Below are positions 37,617 through 45,848 of a stretch of DNA of 64,000 bases, piece after piece (position 1 is the first letter of the stretch; each line of letters starts with the position of its first letter). Position numbers and translations under genes: made by a program. The DNA is from Proteinivorax tanatarense (GTDB lineage: Bacteria > Bacillota > Proteinivoracia > Proteinivoracales > Proteinivoracaceae). A model generated the notes under the pieces. It worked only from the letters and a program-made list of their open reading frames with translations. It was not told the origin of the DNA and did not search any database. Location of the stretch: NCBI RefSeq assembly GCF_040267685.1, contig NZ_CP158367.1:1426001-1490000 (forward strand), written 5' to 3'.

Positions 37617-38205
37617 GTGTGCCAACATATGTTTTAAATTGGCGGTGAAAGTCCGCTGTGCGCTTGGTAGTGTGGGACCACTAGCAGAAGGCAAGGCCGA
37701 ATCTGAAGAAAGCCCTAGCAAAAATCCCGGTTTAAGGAATACAAATCACATACACTCAAAACAAGGTCCAAAACTCGAATCCTAGGGAGTAAATGTGGCA
37801 GAAATATGGGAGGAAAGATTGTCCATGCAGTTAAGTGTGAGGCTTAAGCAGACAGCAAAAACTTATAGTGCCAAGTGATGTATATGCCTTGAGAATGGTA
37901 GAGTTAATGCGTTAACTGGCCACGAAACGTCGTTATTTGCTCTTCTGCTGGACAATCTGTATTTGAAACTAGATTTGATTCTGGGACTGTAAGGATCTTT
38001 ACGCTCTCTATTTTACATAAGGAGATAGTTAGTCAAATAGTTAGCTATATTCTATACTCATCAAGCATGTAGCTTGGTTATACGTTTTTGTGGCTAATCT
38101 AAGCACTTAATTTTTTATTTAAGGTAGAACCAGAAGGAAACCCTAGGCAAAACTCTGGACGAGGGAATTTTGTATAGGGGTTTAAAAACAGATCACTTTG
38201 AAATA
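37617..38205 (+). ncRNA. Degenerate group IIC intron-like RNA without ORF
   Basis: This fills most of the 745-base gap between the stress-like gene and dpaA. It begins GTGTGCC (group II 5' consensus GUGYG). Then, in order, come GGTGAAAGTCC (37646), GCAAGG..GAATCTGAAGAAAGC (37691-37713), AAAACAAGGTCC (37758), GAGTAAATGTGGCAGA (about 37787), GGAGGAAAGATTG (37809) and CAGACAGCAAAAACTTATAGTGCC-type (about 37850-37873). Order and spacing match the O. iheyensis group IIC intron as I recall it. No reverse transcriptase ORF and no GAAA-capped domain V are found, so splicing is unlikely. The 3' boundary is approximate. Confidence 0.65.
38131..38170 (+). repeat. Second copy of a group II domain I motif
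   Basis: CAGAAGGAAACCCTAGGCAA plus the next 20 bases closely parallels 37703-37742 (CTGAAGAAAGCCCTAGCAAA...). Apart from the main intron-like segment, this suggests a second relic or an internal duplication. Confidence 0.5.
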
Positions 38206-38314
38206 CCTAGATTTTAATAATGATAAGACAATAGCCCGGTTACACTAAATAATTTTATAATTTTTTGTGTCTTTTACTATACAAATATCATATGTTATAA
38301 CAGAGGTGATTTAA
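38206..38314. other. AT-rich gap before dpaA
   Basis: No ORF or clear RNA structure. CATATGTTA at 38289-38297 resembles the -10 of mother-cell sigma-E/K promoters, but no matching -35 is seen and it lies very close to the dpaA RBS. Confidence 0.4.
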
Positions 38315-39175
38315 ATGAGTGTTATTCATCTTATTGGCGGTGACGATAGGGAACTATATTTATCAGAGAGTCTCAAAAGTAAAGGTTATACTTTAAGACT
38401 ATGGGGTTTTGAAAATAAGGGGTTTGATAAGTTTAATTTAGAAACGATTAATAAAGCAATTAAACCATCAGACCAAATATTATTTCCAATGTCGGGCACT
38501 AATGAACATGGTGTAGTAAAAGGAAAGTACTCAAAAGTTCCAATTGTGATTGATGAGTCATTTTTTTTGCAGCTTCCGAATAATACTACTATCTGTATAG
38601 GATGGGCAAGGCAGTGGTTTTTAGATTTAGCTCAAAAATATCGATGCGCTGTAAAGCAAGTAGCTAATGACGATGAGTTAGCAATATTAAACTCCATCCC
38701 GTCTGCAGAAGGAGCTATTCAAATGGCTATTGAGAACTCTGAAATCACAATTCATGGCTCTAAAGTATTGGTTATTGGTTTTGGAAGATGTGGAATTACT
38801 CTAGCTAGAAAGTTATATGGGCTAGGAGCAAAAATAACTATTGTGACAAGGAATCCTGTAAACTTAGCTCGAGCATTTGAAATGGGTTTTGAAAGTATTC
38901 ACCCAAATCAAGCTAATTCATACTATAATAACGCAGAGATAATTTTTAATACCGCCCCTACCATGGTTTTAACTAAAAACGAATTGGACTTATTAAAAAA
39001 AGTTGAGGTGATTATAGATATTGCTTCATCTCCTGGTGGAGTGGATTTTGCTTACTCAAAAAAAATTGGTGTCAAAGCTTTATTGGCTCCAGGACTACCA
39101 GGTGTCATCGCACCCAAAACGGCTGGTAAGATGCTGGGAAAAGTCTTGCCAAAATTTTTAAAGGAGGAGATTTAA
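38315..39175 (+). CDS. dpaA: Dipicolinate synthase subunit A (SpoVFA)
   Basis: A 286-residue subunit with a Rossmann fold (VLVIGFGRCGITLARKLYGLG). With DpaB it converts the dihydrodipicolinate precursor to dipicolinic acid in the mother cell during sporulation. AGAGGTGA precedes the ATG. The stop overlaps the dpaB start. Confidence 0.95.
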   Translation: MSVIHLIGGDDRELYLSESLKSKGYTLRLWGFENKGFDKFNLETINKAIKPSDQILFPMSGTNEHGVVKGKYSKVPIVIDESFFLQLPNNTTICIGWARQWFLDLAQKYRCAVKQVANDDELAILNSIPSAEGAIQMAIENSEITIHGSKVLVIGFGRCGITLARKLYGLGAKITIVTRNPVNLARAFEMGFESIHPNQANSYYNNAEIIFNTAPTMVLTKNELDLLKKVEVIIDIASSPGGVDFAYSKKIGVKALLAPGLPGVIAPKTAGKMLGKVLPKFLKEEI

Positions 39176-39753
39176 TGCTAAAAGGCAAAAAAATAGGGGT
39201 TGTAATTACTGGCTCTCATTGTACTTTAAAAGATGCAATGGTGCAGTTGAGGTTAATAAAAGAACAGAAAGCTGAGATATTTCCTATAGTTTCACCATCT
39301 ATAGAATTTGATACAAGATTTGGAAAAGGTAGTCAATGGATAGAAGAGATAAAAGAAATTGCTGGGAAGCCAGTAATTTCTAGGATAGTGGAAGCTGAAC
39401 CAATTGGCCCTAATAAATTTTTAGATATAATAGTTGTAATTCCGTGTACAGGAAATACTTTGGCAAAACTGGCAAATGCTATAACCGATAATGGTGCTTT
39501 GATGGCGATAAAAGCTCATTTAAGAAATAATAAGCCGGTAGTTCTTGCAGTATCCACAAATGATGGATTAAGCCAAAATGCGACAAATTTAGCAAAATTA
39601 TTTACTCATAAAAATATTTACTTTGTTCCTTTTGGTCAAGACAATCCTGGGGATAAGCCCTTTTCTCTGGTGGCAGATCTAAATAAAGTCCTCCCAACTG
39701 TGACCAATGCTTTAAATAGAAAACAACTCCAACCGATCTTAATGGAGCACTGA
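39175..39753 (+). CDS. dpaB: Dipicolinate synthase subunit B (SpoVFB)
   Basis: A 192-residue flavoprotein-like subunit (KKIGVVITGSHCTLKDAM ... VVIPCTGNTLAKLANAITD ... PFGQDNPGDKPFSLVAD). Partner of DpaA. Its TGA overlaps the dapG start (TGATG), so dpaA-dpaB-dapG are translationally coupled. The organism must make endospores. Confidence 0.95.
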   Translation: MLKGKKIGVVITGSHCTLKDAMVQLRLIKEQKAEIFPIVSPSIEFDTRFGKGSQWIEEIKEIAGKPVISRIVEAEPIGPNKFLDIIVVIPCTGNTLAKLANAITDNGALMAIKAHLRNNKPVVLAVSTNDGLSQNATNLAKLFTHKNIYFVPFGQDNPGDKPFSLVADLNKVLPTVTNALNRKQLQPILMEH

Positions 39754-40967
39754 TGTATAAGATACAAAAATTTGGGGGGACGTCTGTTGCAACGGCCATC
39801 CAAAGAAAGGATATAGCCCAGCATGTGATTTCCCAAATAAAAGGTCAACAAAACTTAAGGCTAGTAATAGTTGTTTCTGCTATGGGCAGAGCAGGATCGC
39901 CATATGCAACTGACACTTTTTTAAGACTATTAGATAACTATCCTAAAACATCCAAATCTAAAGTGGACTTATTACTTTCATGCGGAGAGATAATTTCAGC
40001 TGTTCTTTTAGCTGCAGAAATAGAATTACAAAATGTAAAATGTGATATTCTAACAGGTTGGAATATGGGAATTAAAACAGATGATAATTTTACTAGTGCA
40101 AACATTGTCAGTGTTGATAATACGAGAATCAAAGAAGCATTTAAAAAAGTACCAATTGTTATTGTTCCAGGTTTTCAAGGCTTAACAAATACTGAACGAA
40201 TTGCTACATTAGGAAGAGGGGGAAGTGACATAACCGCTGTAGCTTTAGGAAATGCTTTAAAAGCAGAATCTGTTGAAATTTTTACAGATGTTGATGGAGT
40301 CATGACTGCAGACCCTAAAATTGTTCCTGAAGCCCTTAAACTAAAAGAAATAACTTATGAGGAAATATACCAAATGGCATATGGTGGTGCTAAGGTAATT
40401 CATCCAAGAGCTGTGGAAATGGCAATGAAAAATGGCTTGGATTTGTGGATTAAACCTATGGATTTTTCTGGTACTGGAACTTTTATAAGAAACTCTAATA
40501 AAGGTTCGATTAATGATACTGCTGGTGAGGAAAAAGGTCTGATAACAGGGATAGCAGAAATTGGTGAGCTAGTTCAATATTCAATATATTTTGGCAAAGA
40601 CAATAAAAAATTAGAGTTAGAAATTTTTCAAAAGATAGCTGATAATAATGTAAGTCTTGATTTGATTAATTTAAGTCCAGACAAAAAAATTTTTACCATA
40701 TTTAATAAAGATTGCGAAGTTGTATCGGAAATATTAAGAGAATATAACCTTGTGTATGAAAAAATAGAAAAGTGCTCAAAAATTACTATAATAGGTACTA
40801 AGATGAAAGGCAAACCAGGTGTTATGTCAGAAATTTTATCTTTGCTTTTTAAGTCAGACATTCCTATTTTACAAACAGCAGACTCGCATATAAATATCTC
40901 CATACTAACAAAGAGTCAGTATGCAAAAAAAGCTATAAAAGAAATGCATAAAGCTTTAATTAAATAA
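39753..40967 (+). CDS. dapG: Aspartokinase (DapG type)
   Basis: A 404-residue aspartate kinase: IQKFGGTSVA at the N-terminus, GRGGSDITAVALG and DVDGVMTADPKIVPEA in the catalytic domain, then two C-terminal ACT domains (about 270-400) for allosteric control. Placed in the dipicolinate/lysine operon, it probably supplies aspartyl phosphate for DAP and dipicolinate. In B. subtilis asd precedes dapG; here it is missing. Confidence 0.93.
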   Translation: MYKIQKFGGTSVATAIQRKDIAQHVISQIKGQQNLRLVIVVSAMGRAGSPYATDTFLRLLDNYPKTSKSKVDLLLSCGEIISAVLLAAEIELQNVKCDILTGWNMGIKTDDNFTSANIVSVDNTRIKEAFKKVPIVIVPGFQGLTNTERIATLGRGGSDITAVALGNALKAESVEIFTDVDGVMTADPKIVPEALKLKEITYEEIYQMAYGGAKVIHPRAVEMAMKNGLDLWIKPMDFSGTGTFIRNSNKGSINDTAGEEKGLITGIAEIGELVQYSIYFGKDNKKLELEIFQKIADNNVSLDLINLSPDKKIFTIFNKDCEVVSEILREYNLVYEKIEKCSKITIIGTKMKGKPGVMSEILSLLFKSDIPILQTADSHINISILTKSQYAKKAIKEMHKALIK

Positions 40968-40979
40968 GGTGGTGGAAAG

Positions 40980-41849
40980 ATGTTTGGGGAAGTTTTGACA
41001 GCCATGATTACACCTTTTGATGCAAAGGGGAGGGTTGACCTTCAAAATGCTCAAAAGTTAGCTAAAGATTTACTAAAAAAAGGGAATGACGGAATAGTTC
41101 TTGTTGGTACAACTGGTGAATCACCTACTTTATCTTTACAAGAAAAAATAGATTTGGTAGATGCTGTTTGTGACGAAATCAAGGGTAGTGGCAAAGTGCT
41201 AGTGGGAACGGGGAGCAACAACACTAAGGATGCAGTAGAGACGGCAAAAATTTTTGAAAATAACACAAATGTTGACGGAGTTATGGTTGTAACGCCATAT
41301 TATAACAAGCCAACACAGCAAGGTCTTTTAAATCATTATCAGCAAATTGCTAAAAATATTTCATTGCCAATAATGATTTATAATGTGCCTAAAAGAACCG
41401 GCACAAATATTATACCTGATACACTATACAAACTTTCTGAACAAGATAATATAGTTGCAATAAAAGAAGCCAGTGGTGATCTTGAACAAATAATGAAGAT
41501 AAATAATCTTTGTGGTGATACTATAGACATATATAGTGGCGAAGATCACTTAACATTACCAATACTATCTATTGGGGGAAAAGGAGTTGTTTCAGTAGCA
41601 GGCCATATAGTATCAAAGTATATAAAAGAAATGATTACAGAATTTAACCTAGGAAATGTAAAAAAAGCACGGGAGATTAACCTCAAGTTGCTACCTGTAT
41701 ATGATGCTCTTTTTATGGAGAGCAACCCTATTCCTGTAAAAAAATCAGTTGAGTTATTAGGATATAGTGTTGGAGATTGTAGGCCACCATTAAGCAAACC
41801 TTTAAATAAAACAATAGAAAATTTGAAAAAAATAATGAAAAAATTATAA
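40980..41849 (+). CDS. dapA: 4-hydroxy-tetrahydrodipicolinate synthase
   Basis: A 289-residue TIM-barrel lyase/aldolase condensing pyruvate and aspartate semialdehyde. GTTGESPTLS, the Tyr in YNVPKRTG and the Schiff-base Lys in AIKEASGD are all visible. Last gene of the dpaA-dpaB-dapG-dapA operon; RBS AAGGTGGTGG. Confidence 0.96.
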   Translation: MFGEVLTAMITPFDAKGRVDLQNAQKLAKDLLKKGNDGIVLVGTTGESPTLSLQEKIDLVDAVCDEIKGSGKVLVGTGSNNTKDAVETAKIFENNTNVDGVMVVTPYYNKPTQQGLLNHYQQIAKNISLPIMIYNVPKRTGTNIIPDTLYKLSEQDNIVAIKEASGDLEQIMKINNLCGDTIDIYSGEDHLTLPILSIGGKGVVSVAGHIVSKYIKEMITEFNLGNVKKAREINLKLLPVYDALFMESNPIPVKKSVELLGYSVGDCRPPLSKPLNKTIENLKKIMKKL

Positions 41850-41865
41850 TAATACTAATAAAGTA

Positions 41866-41896
41866 AAACGCTAAGAATGACATCTTAGCGTTTTTT
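41866..41896 (+). terminator. Terminator after dapA
   Basis: AACGCTAAGA, short loop, TCTTAGCGTT with a T-run. Confidence 0.9.
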
Positions 41897-41935
41897 GCAT
41901 CTGATTTTTCACCGAAACAAAAGTCCATCGTCAAT

Positions 41936-41964
41936 TTGTATTATTATCTTAAATGTTGTATAAT
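41936..41964 (+). promoter_or_regulatory. Sigma-A promoter of rnjA
   Basis: TTGTAT, 17 bases, TATAAT, about 55 bases before the rnjA start. Confidence 0.75.
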
Positions 41965-42019
41965 ACCAGTAACTGGTTTTGTTCGGGATACTTATAATAA
42001 TTAAGGAGGTGGCTTTTTT

Positions 42020-43783
42020 TTGGCCAAAGAAAATAATACAGTAGAAAAAAGACCGAGTAAAAATTCGAGTAAAAAAGGAGTAAACAACACCAATAAACCG
42101 CGTCGAAACGGAAAAAATGTAAGTTCTGTAAAGGTAATACCTATGGGTGGAGTTGGTGAAATTGGCAAGAATATGTTCTTAGTGGAGTATAAAGAGGAAA
42201 TTATTGTGATTGATGGTGGGCTAAAATTTCCTGAAGATGATATGCTAGGAGTAGACCTTGTAATACCTGACTTCTCTTACTTGGAAGAAAACCAAGACAA
42301 AGTTAAAGGTATTTTGATAACTCACGGACATGAAGATCATATAGGGGCTTTGCCTTATATTCTAAAAAAAGTAAACAAACCAGTATTTGGAACAAAACTA
42401 ACTTTAGGCTTACTAGAAGGTAAGCTCAAAGAGCATGGGCTGCTAAGTAAAGTCAAAACTAACATAATCAAACCAGGTAGCAGTCTAAATTTAGGCAAAT
42501 ATTTTAAAGTGGATTTCTTTAAGGTTAATCACAGTATACCCGATGCTGTAGGTATGGGAATTCACACGCCAGCTGGAATAATAGTTCATACAGGAGACTT
42601 TAAAATCGATCAAACACCAGTCGACGGTGAAATAACTGACTTTCAAAAAATATCAGAGCTGGGCAAAAAAGGTGTCTTAGCTTTGATGGCAGATAGCACA
42701 AATGCAGAACGTCCAGGATTTACCATGTCAGAAAGAGTTGTTGGCTCAACCATAGATGAGATATTTAGGTTAGCCAAAGATCGTATAATAGTAGCAACTT
42801 TTGCATCAAATGTTCATAGACTACAACAAGTGTGTGACGCAGCTTATAAATACAACAAAAAGGTATGCATTAACGGAAGAAGTATGGTAAATGTAGTAAA
42901 TAAATCTATGGAACTTGGATATTTAAATGTACCTAGTGATCTTTTAATTGAAATCAATGATTTAGATAGATATAATTCTGAAGAAATAGTTTTAATAACT
43001 ACAGGTAGCCAAGGAGAGCCCATGTCAGCTCTGACTAGGATGGCAAACTCTGAACACAGAAAGGTGAGCATTGTTCCAGGTGATACAGTTGTTATCGCTG
43101 CTTCACCTATTCCTGGAAATGAAAAATTTGTATCTAAAACTATTGATAATTTGTTTAAGCGCGGTGCAGAGGTAATCTATGAATCAGTATCAGGTATACA
43201 TGTTTCAGGTCATGCTAGCCAGGAGGAACTAAAACTGGTTATGAATCTTGTAAAACCTAAGTATGTTATACCAGTTCATGGAGAATATAGACATAATGTA
43301 CATCTAGCAAAAATTGCAGAATCGACGGGAGTGGATTCTAACAATGTTATCATCCCAGAGATAGGAGATGTCATAGAATTTAATAAAAAGTTTGCTAAAA
43401 TAACTGGCAAAGTAAATTCTGGCAGCATACTAGTCGATGGTTTAGGAGTAGGGGATGTAGGAAACATAGTTCTCAGAGATAGAAGACAACTGTCGCTAGA
43501 TGGTATATTAATAGTTGTTGTTACCCTTCAACGAGGAACCAATAAAGTTATGGCAGGACCTGACTTGATTACTAGGGGATTTGTGTATGTTAGAGAATCA
43601 GAACGTCTTATTAGTGAGGCTAAAGAAACAGTTGAAGGCACTTTAGAAAAATGTAGATCACAGAATAAAAAAGAATGGTCACAAATTAAAAGTGATATAA
43701 AAGATGATCTAGGTAGAAAGTTGTATGAAAAAACAAGAAGAAGACCTATGATACTACCAATAATTATGGAAATACCCAAATAG
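42020..43783 (+). CDS. rnjA: Ribonuclease J
   Basis: A 587-residue metallo-beta-lactamase/beta-CASP RNase with endo- and 5'-3' exonuclease activities. A basic, low-complexity N-terminal tail of about 35 residues precedes VKVIPMGGVGEIGKNMF; the zinc motif ITHGHEDHIGALPYIL and later PVHGEYRH are intact. TTG start with AAGGAGGTGG and a T-run between. Located before tepA as in other Firmicutes. Confidence 0.93.
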   Translation: MAKENNTVEKRPSKNSSKKGVNNTNKPRRNGKNVSSVKVIPMGGVGEIGKNMFLVEYKEEIIVIDGGLKFPEDDMLGVDLVIPDFSYLEENQDKVKGILITHGHEDHIGALPYILKKVNKPVFGTKLTLGLLEGKLKEHGLLSKVKTNIIKPGSSLNLGKYFKVDFFKVNHSIPDAVGMGIHTPAGIIVHTGDFKIDQTPVDGEITDFQKISELGKKGVLALMADSTNAERPGFTMSERVVGSTIDEIFRLAKDRIIVATFASNVHRLQQVCDAAYKYNKKVCINGRSMVNVVNKSMELGYLNVPSDLLIEINDLDRYNSEEIVLITTGSQGEPMSALTRMANSEHRKVSIVPGDTVVIAASPIPGNEKFVSKTIDNLFKRGAEVIYESVSGIHVSGHASQEELKLVMNLVKPKYVIPVHGEYRHNVHLAKIAESTGVDSNNVIIPEIGDVIEFNKKFAKITGKVNSGSILVDGLGVGDVGNIVLRDRRQLSLDGILIVVVTLQRGTNKVMAGPDLITRGFVYVRESERLISEAKETVEGTLEKCRSQNKKEWSQIKSDIKDDLGRKLYEKTRRRPMILPIIMEIPK

Positions 43784-43789
43784 CTATTT

Positions 43790-43817
43790 ATCCCTCCTTT
43801 GCGGGGGGATTTTTTTT
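43790..43817 (+). terminator. Terminator after rnjA
   Basis: ATCCCTCC with GGGGGGAT, then eight T. Confidence 0.85.
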
Positions 43818-43886
43818 ATTTGAATATAAATTAAGGTATTAACAAAAAATATTCATAGGTTTAATAAAAGTTAAGGAGTGATTGAT

Positions 43887-44633
43887 TTGACAAAATTTCA
43901 AAATAACAATCCCCACCCTGCTACACCGGCTCAACCGCAACAGCCTAGCCCACCTCAACAGCCAGCACAAATGAATCAAAAACTAAATAATATTAATCAA
44001 GTTGGTCAAATAAATATACCAGACATGGATAAAAGTATTCATGTTATGCCAATAATTGGACAAGTGGAGGGACATCAAGTTTTACCACCACAAAATAAAA
44101 CAACAAAATATGAACATATAATACCCCAGCTAGTGGCTGTTGAACAAAACCCTAATATAAAAGGGTTGTTGCTTATTTTAAATACTGTAGGGGGAGATGT
44201 AGAAGCAGGGTTGGCGATTTCTGAAATGGTAAAAACTATTTCTAAGCCAACAGTTTCCCTAGTTTTAGGGGGAGGTCATAGTATAGGTGTTCCAATAGCG
44301 GTATCTACAGACTATTCAATTATTGCTGAGACTGCTACTATGACAATACACCCTGTGAGATTGACAGGTCTGGTGGTCAGTGTGCCTCAAACATACGAGT
44401 ATCTTGATAAGATGCAAGAAAGAATAATCCGTTTTGTAGCTGAAAACTCTAGAATGACAGAAGGTAGGTTTAAAGAGTTGATGTTTCAAACAGGTGAGTT
44501 AGCTAGGGATATAGGGACGGTGTTAGTTGGGCAAGATGCTGTTAAAAATGGTCTTATAGACACTGTAGGTGGGTTAGATACAGGAGTGGACAAATTAAGA
44601 GATTTGATGTCTCAGACAGACAACTTACAATAA
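43887..44633 (+). CDS. tepA: ClpP-class serine protease TepA
   Basis: A 248-residue ClpP/crotonase-fold protein (YmfB/TepA). A Pro/Gln-rich N-terminal tail (about 8-35) precedes the fold; [19 protein letters not shown] and [14 protein letters not shown], with the putative nucleophile Ser, are present. TTG at 43887 is chosen since AAGGAG is 8 bases upstream; GTG 43878 lies within that RBS. TepA has been tied to protein translocation and spore protein turnover. Confidence 0.88.
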   Translation: MTKFQNNNPHPATPAQPQQPSPPQQPAQMNQKLNNINQVGQINIPDMDKSIHVMPIIGQVEGHQVLPPQNKTTKYEHIIPQLVAVEQNPNIKGLLLILNTVGGDVEAGLAISEMVKTISKPTVSLVLGGGHSIGVPIAVSTDYSIIAETATMTIHPVRLTGLVVSVPQTYEYLDKMQERIIRFVAENSRMTEGRFKELMFQTGELARDIGTVLVGQDAVKNGLIDTVGGLDTGVDKLRDLMSQTDNLQ

Positions 44634-44644
44634 GAGGTGATTCA

Positions 44645-44863
44645 GTGAGCTCATTACTTTATACACCAATTCCCGAACAGGCCCTTGAAGATCAATCAGT
44701 AGAGCAAAACCAATTCCATGAAATTCATTTGGAGAACAACACAATATTACAAACTGAGAAAGTAGAGGAAGGATATAAAATAGTACGCATTATAAGTACT
44801 GATTGTCAAGATTATTTAAACCCTATGTTTCAACCTGGCTCGGTAATAAACTTTAAAAACTAG
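44645..44863 (+). CDS. YlzJ-like protein
   Basis: A 72-residue protein. LLYTPIPEQALE at the start and DYLNPMFQPGSVI at the end are the YlzJ family marks. GTG start with AAGAGGTG upstream. Sits between tepA and ftsK/uppP as in B. subtilis. Function unknown. Confidence 0.85.
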   Translation: MSSLLYTPIPEQALEDQSVEQNQFHEIHLENNTILQTEKVEEGYKIVRIISTDCQDYLNPMFQPGSVINFKN

Positions 44864-44873
44864 AGAAATTATT

Positions 44874-44903
44874 AAAAACCTAACAAATTCTGTTAGGTTT
44901 TTA
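44874..44903 (+). terminator. Terminator after ylzJ
   Basis: AAACCTAACA, loop, TGTTAGGTTTTT. Confidence 0.85.
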
Positions 44904-44933
44904 TAATAATCACACTAGGTAAAACAACCTATC

Positions 44934-44962
44934 TTTCTTTATCATGTATTGTATGATATAAT
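44934..44962 (+). promoter_or_regulatory. Possible promoter of uppP
   Basis: A consensus TATAAT at 44957-44962, with only a weak TTTCTT at 17-base spacing. Confidence 0.4.
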
Positions 44963-45000
44963 TTTTTTGGAATTAGATGTAAAATAATTGGGGGGATTTT

Positions 45001-45831
45001 ATGTCGTTATTACATGCTATTATAGTTGGTTTAGTACAAGGGTTAACTGAATTTATACCCGTTAGCAGTTCAGGCCATTTAGTCTTAACTCAACACCTTC
45101 TTGGGATAGAACAGCCAGGTATAACTTTTGAAGTGATTTTACACTTTGGAACTTTGGTATCAGTATTTTGGGTTTTTTGGGATGATATTATTTCTTTAAT
45201 TAAAGCTGCCTTAACAATCCCAAAAGTGATTTTTGGTAACACAAGCTTTGATACTATGAAATATAAAAATGAAAGATATTTTATATTTTTACTGTTTCTT
45301 GCTACTATAGTAACGGGTTTTATAGGATTAGCTTTTGAGGACTTTTTTAAAGAAACTTATTCTAGTATTAAAGTAGTTGGAGTTATGTTGCTTTTAACTG
45401 GAGGTATATTATTCCTAGCTAGCTCTGTAAGAATTAAAGATAAAAATATCGAGAAAATGAAAGCTAGAGATAGTATTTTTGTAGGACTTTTTCAAAGCTT
45501 GGCAATCTTACCAGGGATTTCTAGATCAGGCTCTACTATAGCAGGTGCTCTTTTAACAGGATTAAATAGAGAAACAGCAATTCGCTTTTCTTTTATATTA
45601 TCTATACCTGCCATTTTAGGCGCCACACTTTTAGAGCTGTTCGAAGCCTTACAGGTTGGCTTTGATAGTTCCTTAATAATACCTTACATAACAGGGTTTA
45701 TAGTTGCAGCTATATCAGGTATAATAGCAATTAAATGGTTAGTTTCTGTACTAAACAGAGGAAAGTTGTATTATTTTTCTTTTTATTGTTGGTTTGTTGG
45801 TATAACTGTTCTTGTGTTGGCATCATTTTAG
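45001..45831 (+). CDS. uppP: Undecaprenyl-diphosphatase UppP (BacA)
   Basis: A 276-residue polytopic membrane phosphatase that recycles undecaprenyl pyrophosphate to the monophosphate. Motifs GLTEFIPVSSSGHLVL and ILPGISRSGSTIAGALLTGL are the catalytic regions of the BacA family. It complements uppS at 13020. Confidence 0.95.
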   Translation: MSLLHAIIVGLVQGLTEFIPVSSSGHLVLTQHLLGIEQPGITFEVILHFGTLVSVFWVFWDDIISLIKAALTIPKVIFGNTSFDTMKYKNERYFIFLLFLATIVTGFIGLAFEDFFKETYSSIKVVGVMLLLTGGILFLASSVRIKDKNIEKMKARDSIFVGLFQSLAILPGISRSGSTIAGALLTGLNRETAIRFSFILSIPAILGATLLELFEALQVGFDSSLIIPYITGFIVAAISGIIAIKWLVSVLNRGKLYYFSFYCWFVGITVLVLASF

Positions 45832-45848
45832 TTTAAGGAGAGGGTTAC

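Noticed and set aside
37617-38205. OLE RNA (ornate large extremophilic RNA)
   Set aside because: Length (about 600 bases) and host type would fit, but the 5' GUGUG boundary after a terminator and the ordered domain I motifs fit a group IIC intron better. I could not run the covariance model, so OLE remains a test to do.
37617-38205. RNase P RNA or tmRNA
   Set aside because: The GTGAAAGTCC motif recalls RNase P GAGGAAAGTCC, but the other RNase P conserved regions and any tmRNA tag or tRNA-like ends are absent.
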